A stretch of DNA of 64,000 bases, from the NCBI RefSeq assembly GCF_029227915.1, contig NC_079880.1, positions 20,584,501-20,648,500 on the forward strand. Reading direction: 5' to 3'. This document shows, in pieces, positions 12,187 through 23,700 of this stretch (positions are counted from its first letter, which is position 1; the number at the start of each line of letters is the position of its first letter). The stretch comes from Hydractinia symbiolongicarpus. Lineage: Eukaryota; Cnidaria; Hydrozoa; Anthoathecata; Hydractiniidae. The notes beneath the pieces are model-generated. The model was given only the letters and a program-made list of their open reading frames with translations, did not search any database and was not told the DNA's origin. Made by a program: the position numbers and the translations under genes.

Positions 12187-13588
12187 GATTCCACTCTTTC
12201 AATGTGTATTAAAAAAACACGTACCTCGTATTTCTTATTTTTATAAGAAATACCCTTTCTCTTGTATGACACTCAACCTGGTAGAAATACGTTTATCAGA
12301 ATCTTATACCATTGCATTGCACCCATTGCATTGCAGCTTTATAATTTTAGATTACTAAATTGAAAGTGTATATAAAAAATTATCTGCTTCAGATTTGTCC
12401 GGAATTTGAGTTGGCCATCATACTGTAAAGTATGTATTAGTATGATAGAACGTAAATATTGTTTGGCTCTCCTTCTCTGATGATAGGCAACAGGCTTTGA
12501 TATTTGCAATATTTCAATGTTAGTTATTGGCAATGCGTTGAAGATGCATTCTTTATTTGCACAACGGCTCGTCAATCTAAAATTAAAAACAGCAATGGCA
12601 ACTAACCAAATAACGTATGCCCTCTATGTAAATAGTTTTGTTTACAAATTGTTAAAAAGATAGCAAGCTGCAGCGAAGTGTTACGGGCGTTCACACATAG
12701 TATCTCATTGCAAATGACCTACCTGATTCGTACTAACTTTTGCGGGTTTTAGTTCTCGAACTTTATGCAGATTGTGTTTAAAATCATTACCTTCGAAAAA
12801 GGTGAACACGATTCAATATTTCTTGAAATTTTTATCTCACAGTGAAGAAGAATTCAATTTTATTTACATAGATTTGAACACTGTGAAATGATCACTAAAA
12901 TGTAGCTGTGTAGATGTTTTTTAAAAATGCTTTTATTTAAAAAATATTTGATAACATTTCATTTTTAAAAAATACCAATGCTTTGTGATTTGTTTGACCT
13001 GCGAAATATCTACCCGCGAAAATTATAAATAATGTGTTACATAGCCAGGTAAATCTTCCATTCTCGTGCCCAGACTAAAACTTTGAAAGTGTTTCAAGAT
13101 TTATCTCAAAGAGCTCTGGGGTCGAGAATGGTAAAGCCTTCTTACGTCATGCTTCTTTAGAACGATGCTAAACGAACGACTACTTTCGTCACGCTGATCA
13201 AAAGTTGTCAGGTTAAACTTGTCTTGCGCGCTGATTATAATTCCCCTTTGAGTTTTGTAAGCATTTAATAACAACTTAGCAACTTCTTCCAAGCTTCACA
13301 AATCACTTACATTCTGTAGTCTACTCTTCAAATGCAATGTCTTATTATTTAAAAAATCCTAAAGGAAGTGTTTTGACATGGTTTACTGCCGTAGAAAGTG
13401 CCAATTTTTTTAAAAAAACGATGTGTGTTTTTTAAACGAAGTACAATCCTATTTTCTCGTCTGTTTAAAATATATCCGTTTTATTGACTTTATTAAATTT
13501 CAGTGCATCTTCTTAAAATATAGAGGTGCAAATATTCAAAGTTTTTTTATTCAAGCTAATGTTTTATTTATTTAATTTAAATTAATGC
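12187..13588. other. Upstream region of the thyroglobulin-domain gene
   Basis: No coding region is supported. The promoter of the minus-strand gene should lie just right of 12186. A palindromic element at 13061-13131 is described separately. Confidence 0.35.
13061..13131. repeat. Palindromic short element (CATTCTCG...CGAGAATG)
   Basis: Ends CCATTCTCGTGCCCAGA and CTCTGGGGTCGAGAATGG are inverted copies, with a TTTATCTCAAAGAG segment inside. This is the same family as 29915-29984, with internal decay. Confidence 0.55.
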
Positions 13589-13785
13589 TAGAAATAGCTG
13601 ATTTTGTGGTGATACCCAAACCTCGTCCAAAGGATGAGCCGTCCTTTCAGAATATTAGAGGCATAGAGAAGACCTGGGGACGGGGTTGGTTATACCCATT
13701 AAAAATGGTAAACATCGCAACAGACGAAACATAAGAGAGAAACACAACGATAGTTTCTATAGACTATTGTTGTATGGAAGAAAAA
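13589..13785 (+). pseudogene. Coding-like duplicated sequence, copy 1 (unknown protein)
   Basis: From ATG at 13589 the frame reads ADFVVIPKPRPK..., PSFQ, GRGWLYPL, then shifts because one A is missing relative to copy 2 at 16442-16640. After that point the DNA of the two copies is almost identical for about 70 bases, whereas the upstream 110 bases differ at roughly a third of positions. I do not recognise the peptide. It may be the exon of a duplicated gene or part of an unclassified repeat. Confidence 0.4.
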
Positions 13786-13959
13786 TATGGACATCGCATT
13801 AGCATTGAAACGTATAGGATTCTAGGTGCTCAAATAATTTCCCATGTATAAGCTGTATAAACTAAGAAACAGTTACTATTCTTTAATAATAGTCGTTGTG
13901 TGGCTGTCGGCTAAACCCGGGACGTGCTAACCCATGCACGAAATTTCAAACTGAAAATA

Positions 13960-14700
13960 ATAAATGCGATATATTTTTATCGACTTGGCTGCGGCGGGGA
14001 AATCATAGTGGATTTTTTACGACCTAACGATTAGTATGGTGTAGAACGTTTTTTGTAGTAACAAGAAACAGAGATGATTTGGAAACGTTACCAGCCCCCA
14101 AAGGCCTAATGCATGATAATTAAAGTTTTTAGGTCCAATAACATTACAACTGCGATTATCATTGGACAATTTAACCTAAACTCAAAATTTCTGGAAAACC
14201 TTTGGTATTTCAGAGATGCACCATAGAGTAATAAAAACGGGTCGCTGCAATCGTAGCATATAGCGGGTACCGTAAATGATATGATGTTACTCAGTTTTTA
14301 TACTTACTTATTACACAGAGCTTTTTCAAAGGAAAATGAAAATGGTGCGAAAAAAGTGTCCGTTTTATAAAGTGTCGGCCTTATAAGTGTCCGTCTTATA
14401 GAGATTTTCTTGTGAGAGTTTGACCTGAAATCTGTCCGGTTTAAGGAATAGTGTCCGTTATATAGAGGTGTCCGCTTTAGACCATGTCCACTTTAAAGAG
14501 ATTCCACTATATAACTATTATATAGTTGTCAAAAACTCTAAACAGAATGTAAAAATTCGCTCTAGAACGTAAGTAATTAAATTTTTAAGGAGATAGTGCT
14601 AAATTAGACAAATTTTAAGCTTTCGATATAAGGGTGCCAAATTTGATTTAATTTGGACAAGCCTACCAAAAGTTGTGAAGGATATCCCCCTATTCTCGGA
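13960..14700. repeat. Helitron-like relic, GTGTCC-repeat cluster and inverted internal copy
   Basis: Three parts can be seen. At about 13965-14043, a degraded Helitron-like 3' end (GCGATATATTTTTATCGACTTGGCTGCG, then GTGGATTTTTTAC and TTAG). At 14353-14510, several imperfect copies of GTGTCCGTTTTATAGAG spaced 16-30 bases apart, like subterminal repeats of a DNA transposon. At 14500-14700, an inverted copy of the internal sequence found at 9735-9960. No coding sequence was recognised. Confidence 0.45.
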
Positions 14701-15183
14701 CATAATATATTCTAAATACCCCGCACCGAATAGGGTTAAACGCTGCCCTCAAGTTAGCGCGCATTTTTTAAACTTAATTTAGAATAAGTGCCGCCCCTGA
14801 ATAAGCGCCACACCTTAAATTTGAAATGCGGCGAATATTTGAGGCCTTTTTTTCTTTATGGGGGATTTCAAAAGAAAAATACACTCTTGTTTTAATAGAC
14901 CATGCGGCCATCTTTACTTACAAAACACCTGGTCAAATTCAAAATGACTGTATTTGTTTTTTTTTATATTTTTTTAATTTACTATGAAGAATATGACGAA
15001 ATCTTTTAGCAAGACAAGTGAAGTTTTCTGACACAACCAACCCGATTTCATGCTTTCCTTTTTCCTTTGAAAGCTTTAAACTTTTGTGTTTGTCAGCATT
15101 AAGAAAATAGTCAATAAGGATTTTGGATAAGCTCCTCCCTTGAATACAGGTTTCTCCACAAGCGTTCATTTCGGTACTCCTTA
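14701..15183. other. Unassigned stretch
   Basis: A minus-strand frame at 14939-15169 (76 codons, starting MNACGETC) is open but unsupported by any family motif. The left part (14760-14830) has GCGC-rich motifs (AGTGCCGCCCC, AAGCGCCACACC) that look like transposon ends. Confidence 0.3.
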
Positions 15184-15217
15184 TTATTAAAGGGAAATGT
15201 GTGAAAAGGTAACTGAA

Positions 15218-16016
15218 ATATAAAAATAACGCAAAAACGTTGAAACATACGAAAAGCAGAGACGCTACAATAAACGAGGAAAAACGCAGGAACGTTGAAA
15301 TATACGACTAAAAACGTACAGAGATGTTAAAATATACGAAGAAAAACGTAGGGACGTTAAATATACGAAGAAAATCGTAGGGACGTTAAAATATACGAAA
15401 AAACGTAAGAACTTTAAATATAAGAAGAAAATCGTAGTAATTTTGAAATATAAGAAGAAAAACGTAGGAACGTAAATATACGAAGAAATATACGAAGAAA
15501 AACATAGGGACGTTGAAAAATACGAAGAAAAACGTAGGGACGTTGAAATATACGAAGAAAAATGTAGGAACGTAAATATGCGAAGAAATATACGAAGAAA
15601 AACGTAGGGACGTTGAAAAATACGAAGAAAAACGTAGGGACGTTAAAATATACGAAGAAAAACGTAGGGACGTTGAAATCTACGAAGAAATATACGAAGA
15701 AAATCGTAGGCACGTTGAAATATACGAAGAAAATGTAGGAACGTAAATATACGAAGAAATATACGAAGAAAAATGTAGGGACGTTGAAAAATACGAAGAA
15801 AAGCGTGGCAATGTTAAAATATACGAAGAAAAACGTGGGGACGTTGAAATATACGAAGAAAAATGTGGGGACGTTGAAATATACGAAGAAAAATGTAGGA
15901 ACGTAAATATACGAAGAAGTATACGAAGAAAAACGTAGGGACGTTGAAATATACGAAGAAAAACGTGGCAATGTTAAAATATACGAAGAAAAACGTGGGG
16001 ATGTTGAATTATACGA
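15218..16016. repeat. Minisatellite, about 30-bp unit TACGAAGAAAAACGTAGGGA
   Basis: About 25 imperfect copies of a unit built from TACGAAGAAAAACGTAGGGA plus CGTTGAAATA. Variants lack part of the unit or carry an extra ATACGAAGAAAT block, giving a higher-order pattern. The left end is more diverged. The array is open on the minus strand for 216 codons only because the unit lacks stops; the repeating FFVYFNVPTF-type peptide is not evidence of a gene. Confidence 0.9.
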
Positions 16017-16425
16017 AGATTGGTCCAAATATTGCAACAACTTTGTTTTGACAAAACGTGACATGTTGAAAAAATAAAGCTGTCTTTAACAGTAGCATTA
16101 AAATTTTGATTTCTTATCACCCAAATAATAACTTTATTAAAAATGGATAAGCAACAAAATACCTAAGTTTTCCTTTTAGGTTATATCTTCAGATCCGCCT
16201 TTTGGTTTAAAGTGGGCATGAAATAGAATTATTTGAATTATTCGAATCGCGTTCGTCTTTCTAGAGTGGAAGTTATTTATTCTCGTAGTATTAGATCGCA
16301 TAAATTCCACATGTATATAGGTCCTAATCAAAGGTGTGGTTCTTCAAGCCGCCTCGGCTTTTTGTTTATGAATGGCACGCGTAAAATTTAAAAAAATACG
16401 GTGAACAATTGCTTTAGTTAATAGT

Positions 16426-16641
16426 ATGATTTCGTTTAAATTAAGGGTAAAAAAAGCTGATTTTGTGGTAATACCTTTACTTCGTCCCAAAAGTAAACCG
16501 TCCACTCAGAGTATTATAAGCGCAGAGGAGCCCTGCGGACGAGATTGGCTTTACCCATTACAAAATGGTAAACATCGCAACAGACGAAACATAAGAGAGA
16601 AACACAACGATAGTTTCTATAGGCTATTGTTTCATGGATAG
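16426..16641 (+). CDS. Coding-like duplicated sequence, copy 2 (71 codons, unknown protein)
   Basis: An ATG-to-stop frame containing KADFVVIPLLRPK, PSTQ, GRDWLYPLQNGKHR and a basic tail ending FYRLLFHG. It aligns with copy 1 at 13589-13785: ADFVVIP, RPK, PS.Q, GR.WLYPL are kept at the peptide level, while the DNA differs at both synonymous and non-synonymous positions. The last 70 bases are nearly identical between copies. No known family was recognised, no signal peptide is present, and the 5' end may be an exon boundary not a true start. Confidence 0.35.
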   Translation: MISFKLRVKKADFVVIPLLRPKSKPSTQSIISAEEPCGRDWLYPLQNGKHRNRRNIREKHNDSFYRLLFHG

Positions 16642-17723
16642 AGAAATAGGCATACTAAAAAATCGCTTCTATAAGCGCTTTCAAATAAGATCACGAGGAA
16701 ATCCGTCGCTAACAGGCTGGACACACAATAGTGTGTGCATCCAGGCATGAAATCGAATATATTATATTTGCATCAAAGCTGCATAAATTAACTTAATTAT
16801 TTATTTAGCACGCCTGAATGCGCTGACCATCCATCTGTGCTAAGAAATCTAAATCTTGCAAATATTTTAGTACGCATGCGCGAGTTGTGAGCTTTTCGAC
16901 TCGCAAATGCAAATGACAGAATTTAAAATAAAGTTGTTTTACCGGTTAAATTTTTGACGTGTTGTTATAAAGTAAGTTTGTTATGATGTTGAAAAGAAAA
17001 TGCGATGCATGGTACATATGCATTTCGTTTCGTATGTTCTTCTTCTTCAAGAGGTTTAAACTGGATTTCACTCAACTAAGAACGAAATGGAACTGAAAAA
17101 GAATAATACTCCCGTTTGATTGCTTATTTTGTTAACTGTTTTGTGTCAAAGATATTCTGTTCTTATGTCCATCCTATATAATATTCTATATTCATCCTAT
17201 ATAATGATATTTTTGTCCGATCCGATCCAATCTGTTTCGTTATTATTTTTTGTCTTGTGCATGCTCGAGCTTAAATTATTGTGGTATCTTGGAGTATAAA
17301 AAAATTAAGCAACGACTCTGAGTGTTATTAATATCATATCTGACAATTAAACAGTTCATAGTTTTATATTTTGTTGTTTGTTTACGTAATCACACCTTTA
17401 GCCATCATTTTGATAATAGCTTGTGTTTAGTTTGATGCTAACGTATTTGCGAACGTTACCGGTTATTTACGTCAGAAAAAATGGCGTTAATTTTTGCGAC
17501 ACGATTTAAAATTGAACCAATTATTGTGTCTTAGAATTTGGCCATGGAGTTTGGAAGTATCAGAGTTTGACCATGAAAATTGACGGAAAATAGAGCAAAA
17601 AATATAATATTGCTATATTTTTTTTTAGTTGTAGAAATAGGGGAATTTAAGAAGCAGTAATTAGTATATACTTTAGACATTATGCTGACAATATAAACCA
17701 GACGAAGTTAAATACCAAAAACC
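16642..17723. other. Upstream region of the DUF885 gene
   Basis: No coding sequence is supported. A TATAAA at 17692-17697 lies only 27 bases before the ATG at 17724, so it is probably too close to serve as the core promoter; TATATA near 17666 is an alternative. Confidence 0.35.
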
Positions 17724-20700
17724 ATGAAGTCGGCCACGACAGCCGCAACATATGCTACATTAATTACACTAGCTTGCTTTTTGTGGTTCGGTAAAACACA
17801 CGCGGCATCTAAACGTTTGAAACGAAGCAACAGAGATAACTTTCGTCGAAGTTATGATGATGACAATTCATGTGATCTTTCAAATGAAGCAAATAAAATA
17901 AAATTAACATTCTTACTTAAAAAGGTAAGATATGTTTTTTATTCATTGTTTTATCACTCATGATGGTGATAAGTAGTTCAGTCGGTGGAACACTCGTCTC
18001 ACGTCTAAAAGGTCTTAGGCTCGATCCCCACATAAGGCTGCTGTCTAGTTTGTCAGAAATTTCAGAGATTTCTATAGTTCGAGTGGAAGCTTTAAACATT
18101 CTAGAATCGCCTTTAACCACAAGGCTACGCGCCCCATATGCCACTTAGTCAGGGTTTTAATTCACATGCACAGGACCATTAGTAAAATTTGCTGCATCAT
18201 TATCCTCCTTCCTATAAAAACTTCTGAGCAATAACATTTTTTCTTTGTAGATGAAGGAAGCATATTACGAGAACAATCGGCATATGGTCCCGACAAATGT
18301 TGATTTTACGGATAAACAGATCAAACAATATTATCAACCTTATATACCGTCAGCCGAGAATTTAAAGAAAAACGCTGACAACTCTAAAAAACTTTTAAAA
18401 AAATTACAAAAGTTAAGCGTGAACTTTACGTTATTAAAACCACGTGAGGAACGCGTGATTTATCAATTTCAGTATTTTTTAGAATCAAACTTTGATAATA
18501 TATACGGTAACTATTATGATGGTGTGTGGATGCTGGGTCCTGACTATTTCTGCGAACAACCCATCTGTTTTGTAGGATATCAAATATACTCAGCTTTAAA
18601 AAGAATCTCAGTTAAAACTCTGAAGGACTTAGAACTAATCATATTTTGGATAAGCGAGCACAGAAAAACATTTGAGAAGTATTTGTCCAACGTAAAATTA
18701 GGAGTCAAAGAAGGAATGGTGAACCCTTATGAAGTATGTAAAGCCAGTGCAAAAACATTTGCAAAAAAGTATGGTAAAGTTTACTACAAGGGAGCGAAAG
18801 GAGCGTTTTTCATGAGTTTCGCAAAACTACTGAATGATTCAAAATATTACAGCAAGGTTGATGTAGCTGTTTTTGCAGAGTATAAAAATAAAGTTGGGAA
18901 AGGTTTTACAGAGAAACTAAACGAAGTCATTTTGATTGATTTTGGGGAGCCTCTCAAGACTTTGATAGATTACCTAAAGAAAGAACATTACAAGTACTGT
19001 CCACCAAGCAATGCTTCAAGTGGTTTAGGGGGATTACCTTTAGACTATCAATTTAAAAACGGAAAAAGACAAATGAGGTAAGATGGAAATTTTCAGCATC
19101 TGGTTTGCAAATTATTAACTTAGAATTCTGTCTGGTCTGTTGTTTTGACTTCTTAAAAAAAGTCAACAATGGCGGCAAATTACAAACGAAGAATAAATAC
19201 GTATAAGTCTTATGCAGTTAAACTGTAAACAACCAAATAATGTACCTTGCCGTTAGCACGAAAAATATCTCTAACGTGATCGCAGAGGAGAGATGTCAAA
19301 TACAATATTATGTATGCGAACTATGATCACGCAAAATTTTTAGGATTCTAAGTTTACGACGACGTTATTAAACACATGCTCCGTATTTCATAAGAATGAA
19401 TTTTTAAAAGACCTACACTAAGTTAATTATGATGTAATAGTCACGGTAAATTAACTTTTATTGTTTGTTCCTTTTACACGACTGTTGTCAATTTCATCAT
19501 ATGAAGTTTGAATTATTCCCGCCTTTTATAGAAATTTACAACAAACTTTTTGAAAACAAGTTTACAATTTATTTCGTTTTTTGTTTTATCTATATAATAA
19601 TACGCCAGTTCCGTGTGTCTGTAACAGGCAAAGTGGATATGTTCATTTTCCTTTAATCTTACCGAAATTTTCTTTGAAGTAACCGAAAAATGCATGTCTA
19701 ATATGCTAAATTTTCTGACGGTACGGCGCGACGTCAATAACACCACTTTAACGTCAATATCCTATATTAAATTAATGAAGCCGTTACAGTGCACTTAAAA
19801 CTTTGAGGCCAAATAACTTGGAAACGAGGTGGTGACGTCAATGATTTTTCACTGCGTGGGTAACTAGGGACCACCTGGGACCAATTTGGGTAAGTTTCCC
19901 AAACCTGGATCCCCGAATCCGTTTCGGAATGGACGGGTTGATGACGTCATCACAAAACCTTCAAATCCCAATATTTCTGCAACCGTTTGTCAAAAGTGCA
20001 CGTTCCTATACATTTTCTTGATCAGCATTTCAAGATCTATACGATGAATGCAACGGGTGTACGAATTTGTGAAGACATTTTTTTTGGAACTTTTGATAGG
20101 GACTTTGCTGACGTCAGCAAAATTTTAAAGCCCTTAAATCTCCTTAGACGTTTGTCAAAAACATAGGATACTATACATTTTCTTGATCAGCGTTTCAAGA
20201 TCTATACGATGAAGGCAACAGGTATACAAATTTCTAAAAAAAAGTTTTAGGGGTTTGACTGGCCATTGCTGACGTCAGCAAAATTTTAAAACCCTTATAT
20301 CTCATTAACCGCTCATCAAAAGCACATGATCATATACATTTTCTTGATCAGCAGTTTAAGCTCTACACAATAGAGGCAACTTAGAAACACAGTTCTATTT
20401 TTTTTTGTGGATGGGTTGCTGACGTCATCAAAATTTTTATTCTGCCTCAGTGGATTTTTCCACGGGCTTTATCGACTAGTCTCTATAATAATAAGCCAGT
20501 TCCGTGTGTCTGTAACAGGCAAAGTTGATATCGTCATTTTCCTTTGATGTCGCCGAAAAAAATCTTTGATGTTGCCGAAAAAAATATGTCTTCTTTGTCG
20601 TGAAAAGCCGCGAGTTTTGTGTGGTTTGTTAAATGAAGTTCTAGCACAAAGTAACGGAAATTGTGTTTGCAAAAAAGATGGCTGTCCTTTTTAAGCATTT

Positions 20701-23700
20701 GTCTTCCCTTGCCTTCAAAATAAATCTTTACAAAAGCATTTAAAAAGGGGCATGGTATATAAATGAAGTATAGAAAGGTTTCTGTAAGGTTTGTTTATGT
20801 TTTTTTCAGTTTTGATGATATTATTGATGCGAGACATGTTTGTTAGCTAGCATCAACCACACCAACAACAACTAGCTAGGTAGCTAGGAATTTATAAATA
20901 TGTAGCCATGTTGTTTATACCTAGCTAAGTCTCCAGTTTATATTTAAGTGACCAGCTATTACCTGCTGTAGCTACCTTATGTTAGCTTCAGTTTTATGTT
21001 GCTTTTTACATGTAAGCTAATCTTAGTGGTCTTTGCTAAGAATGTGACTGTAACTTATTTTAATTGACATTTTAAGCTTAAATTAACAAGCCACAACAAC
21101 TTTTAAAAAAGTATTACATAATATTTAAGAAGAGTTTAAGGACTGTTTTTAAGCAAATAATGTATTTTTCACAATTTGTGTATGCAAATAATGTATTTTT
21201 CACATTTTGTGTAACTAAACTTATATACATCGGTTACATGCAATATGACGAAACGATTTTTATTTAACATGTAGTAATTCTGGTACCTTAAATGACTGCT
21301 TTTTCTGAGTTGAATTTGATGGGTTTCATATCAATTTTGTGGAAGATTTTATGGCTGAAGACAATATAGAACATGCCAATTGAACTGATTTTTGTTCATA
21401 TTTTGATTTGCTCCTCATAAACCTTTGTGTTCTACATTTATTGTAAACTTTTGTGAGGAAGGACCATATATATATACAATGTTTTCAAAATAATAATTTT
21501 TGTTGATTTGAAATTTACTCCTTGCTCATTGCTTTTTCGACATTTCAGGTTAAAATGTTTGGTAAAGTCAGTACGGATCATTAGACAAAAAATTGTTTTG
21601 TTAACCGGTTAATTTTTACATTTTGTGCATATTTTTGCTGGAGAGGATGGTATGCAACCGAATAAATGATTTTTCAAAGTTTAACTTTTTGTTTTTAGGT
21701 GTTTTGTGTTTGTTTAAGTTTGGCTTTTTGATATTGTTCAGGTTGTATTGTTGTATAAGCATTTAGGGAAAAGACAATGTTTAAAATGCTTAAAGAACTT
21801 ATTTCATAGATCTGTGCTTGCTGTTGCAAGCCTTTCTTTTCGACACTTCAGATTAAAATATTGAAGGTTTTCAACATAATCACATAATAAGATGTATACA
21901 TATTTGAGATATGTGTTATTTCTGACATTATTATTATTGTTGTCGTAACTGTCTGGGTTGTGACTGTCAATGTTGTACTTTCTACTAACTAGATTTTTCT
22001 GCCTAAGTGGATTTTTCCACGGGCCTAATCGACTAGTATTATAATAACCGTATACGTCTGCCTATTTGACACGCATAATGGTAACCTTAGTAGCAAGATG
22101 TACGGAATGCGGTAAATAAAGAACGGGCGAACCCGTGGAATTATCTACGGGCCACCGACTAGTCTATATAATAATACGCCAGTTCCGTGTCTCTGTGACA
22201 GGCAAAGTGGATGTCTTCATTTTCCTTTGATATTGCCGAAAAATGCATGTCTAATATGGTAAATATTCAGACATAACGGCGCGACGTCAATAACACCACT
22301 TTAACGTCAATATCCTATATTAAATTAATGAAGCCATTACAGTGCACCTAAAACTTTGAGGCTAAATAACTTGGAAACGAGTTGGTGACGTCAATGATTT
22401 TTCACCGCGTGGGTAACTAGGGACCATCTTGGACCAATTTGGGTAAGTTTCCCAAACCTGGGTCCCCGAATCCGTTTTGGAATGGACGGGTTGATGACGT
22501 CATCAAAAAATCTTTAAACCCTAATATCTCTGCAACCGTTTGTCAAAAATATATGATCCTATACATTTTCTTGATCATCGTTTCAAGGTCTATACGATGA
22601 AGGTAACAGGGATATAAATTTCTGAAAATTTTTTTTTGCGTTTTTAAGGGCCATTGCTGACGTCAGCAAAATTTTAAAACCATTTTATGTCTTTTGTTGT
22701 TCGTAGAAAAGTTATGATCCTATATTATTTTGATCAGCGTTTCAACCTCTACACGTTACAGGCAACGAATAAACTAAATTTTGCCAAATATTTTTTTTTT
22801 TTTTTTTTTTGGATTTGCAATGCTGACGACAGCAAACCAACATTTTCAATGTCCTATTGCCTAAGTGGATTTCTCCACGGGTCTTTATCGACTAGTCTAT
22901 ATAATAATACGCCAGTTCCGTGTGTCTGTAACAGGCAAAGTGGATATCGTCATTTTCCTTTGATGTTGCCGAAAAATGCATATCCAATATGTTAAATTTT
23001 CTGACGTTACGGCGCGACGTCAATAATATTACTTTAACGTCAATATCCTATATTAAATTATTGAAGCCGTTACAGTGCACTTAAAACTTTGAGGCCAAAT
23101 AACTTGGAAACGAGGTGGTGACGTCAATGATTTTTCACCGCGTGGGTAACTAGGGACCACCTGGGACCAATTTGGGTAAGTTTCCCAAACCTGGGTCCTT
23201 GAATCCGTTTCGGAATGGACGGGTTTATGGCGTCATCACAAAACCTACAAACCCCAATATCTCTGCAACCGTTTGTCAAAAGTTCATGTTCCTATACATT
23301 TTCTTGATCAGCATTTCAAGATCTATATGATGAATGCAACGGGTGTACGAATTTGTGAAGAAATTTTTCTTTGGAACTTTTGGTAGGAACTTTGCTGACG
23401 TCAGCAAAATTTTTATACCCTATATCTCCTTAGGCTCTTTTCAAAAACATACGATACTATACATTATTTTGATCAGCGTTTTAACCTCTGCACATTACAG
23501 ACAACAAATGATTAAATTTCACCAATTTTCTTTTTGTATATGCACTGTTGACGTCAGCAAAAAATCTAAAGCAACCTAATTTTCCATTGTTCTTCTGCGC
23601 CTTAGTGGATTTTTCCACGGGCCTTATTGACTAGTTTTGAAATAATGTTTTTCACACTAATGATAAACTAGTTATCACACTGCAGCCTTGTACCAATATG

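Noticed and set aside
14939-15169. 76-codon minus-strand frame as a gene
   Set aside because: No family motif, no splice partners recognised, and length within chance for AT-rich DNA.
15414-16064. 216-codon open frame with repeating FFVYFNVPTF-type peptide
   Set aside because: It is the translation of a stop-free minisatellite; no start context, no non-repeat domain.
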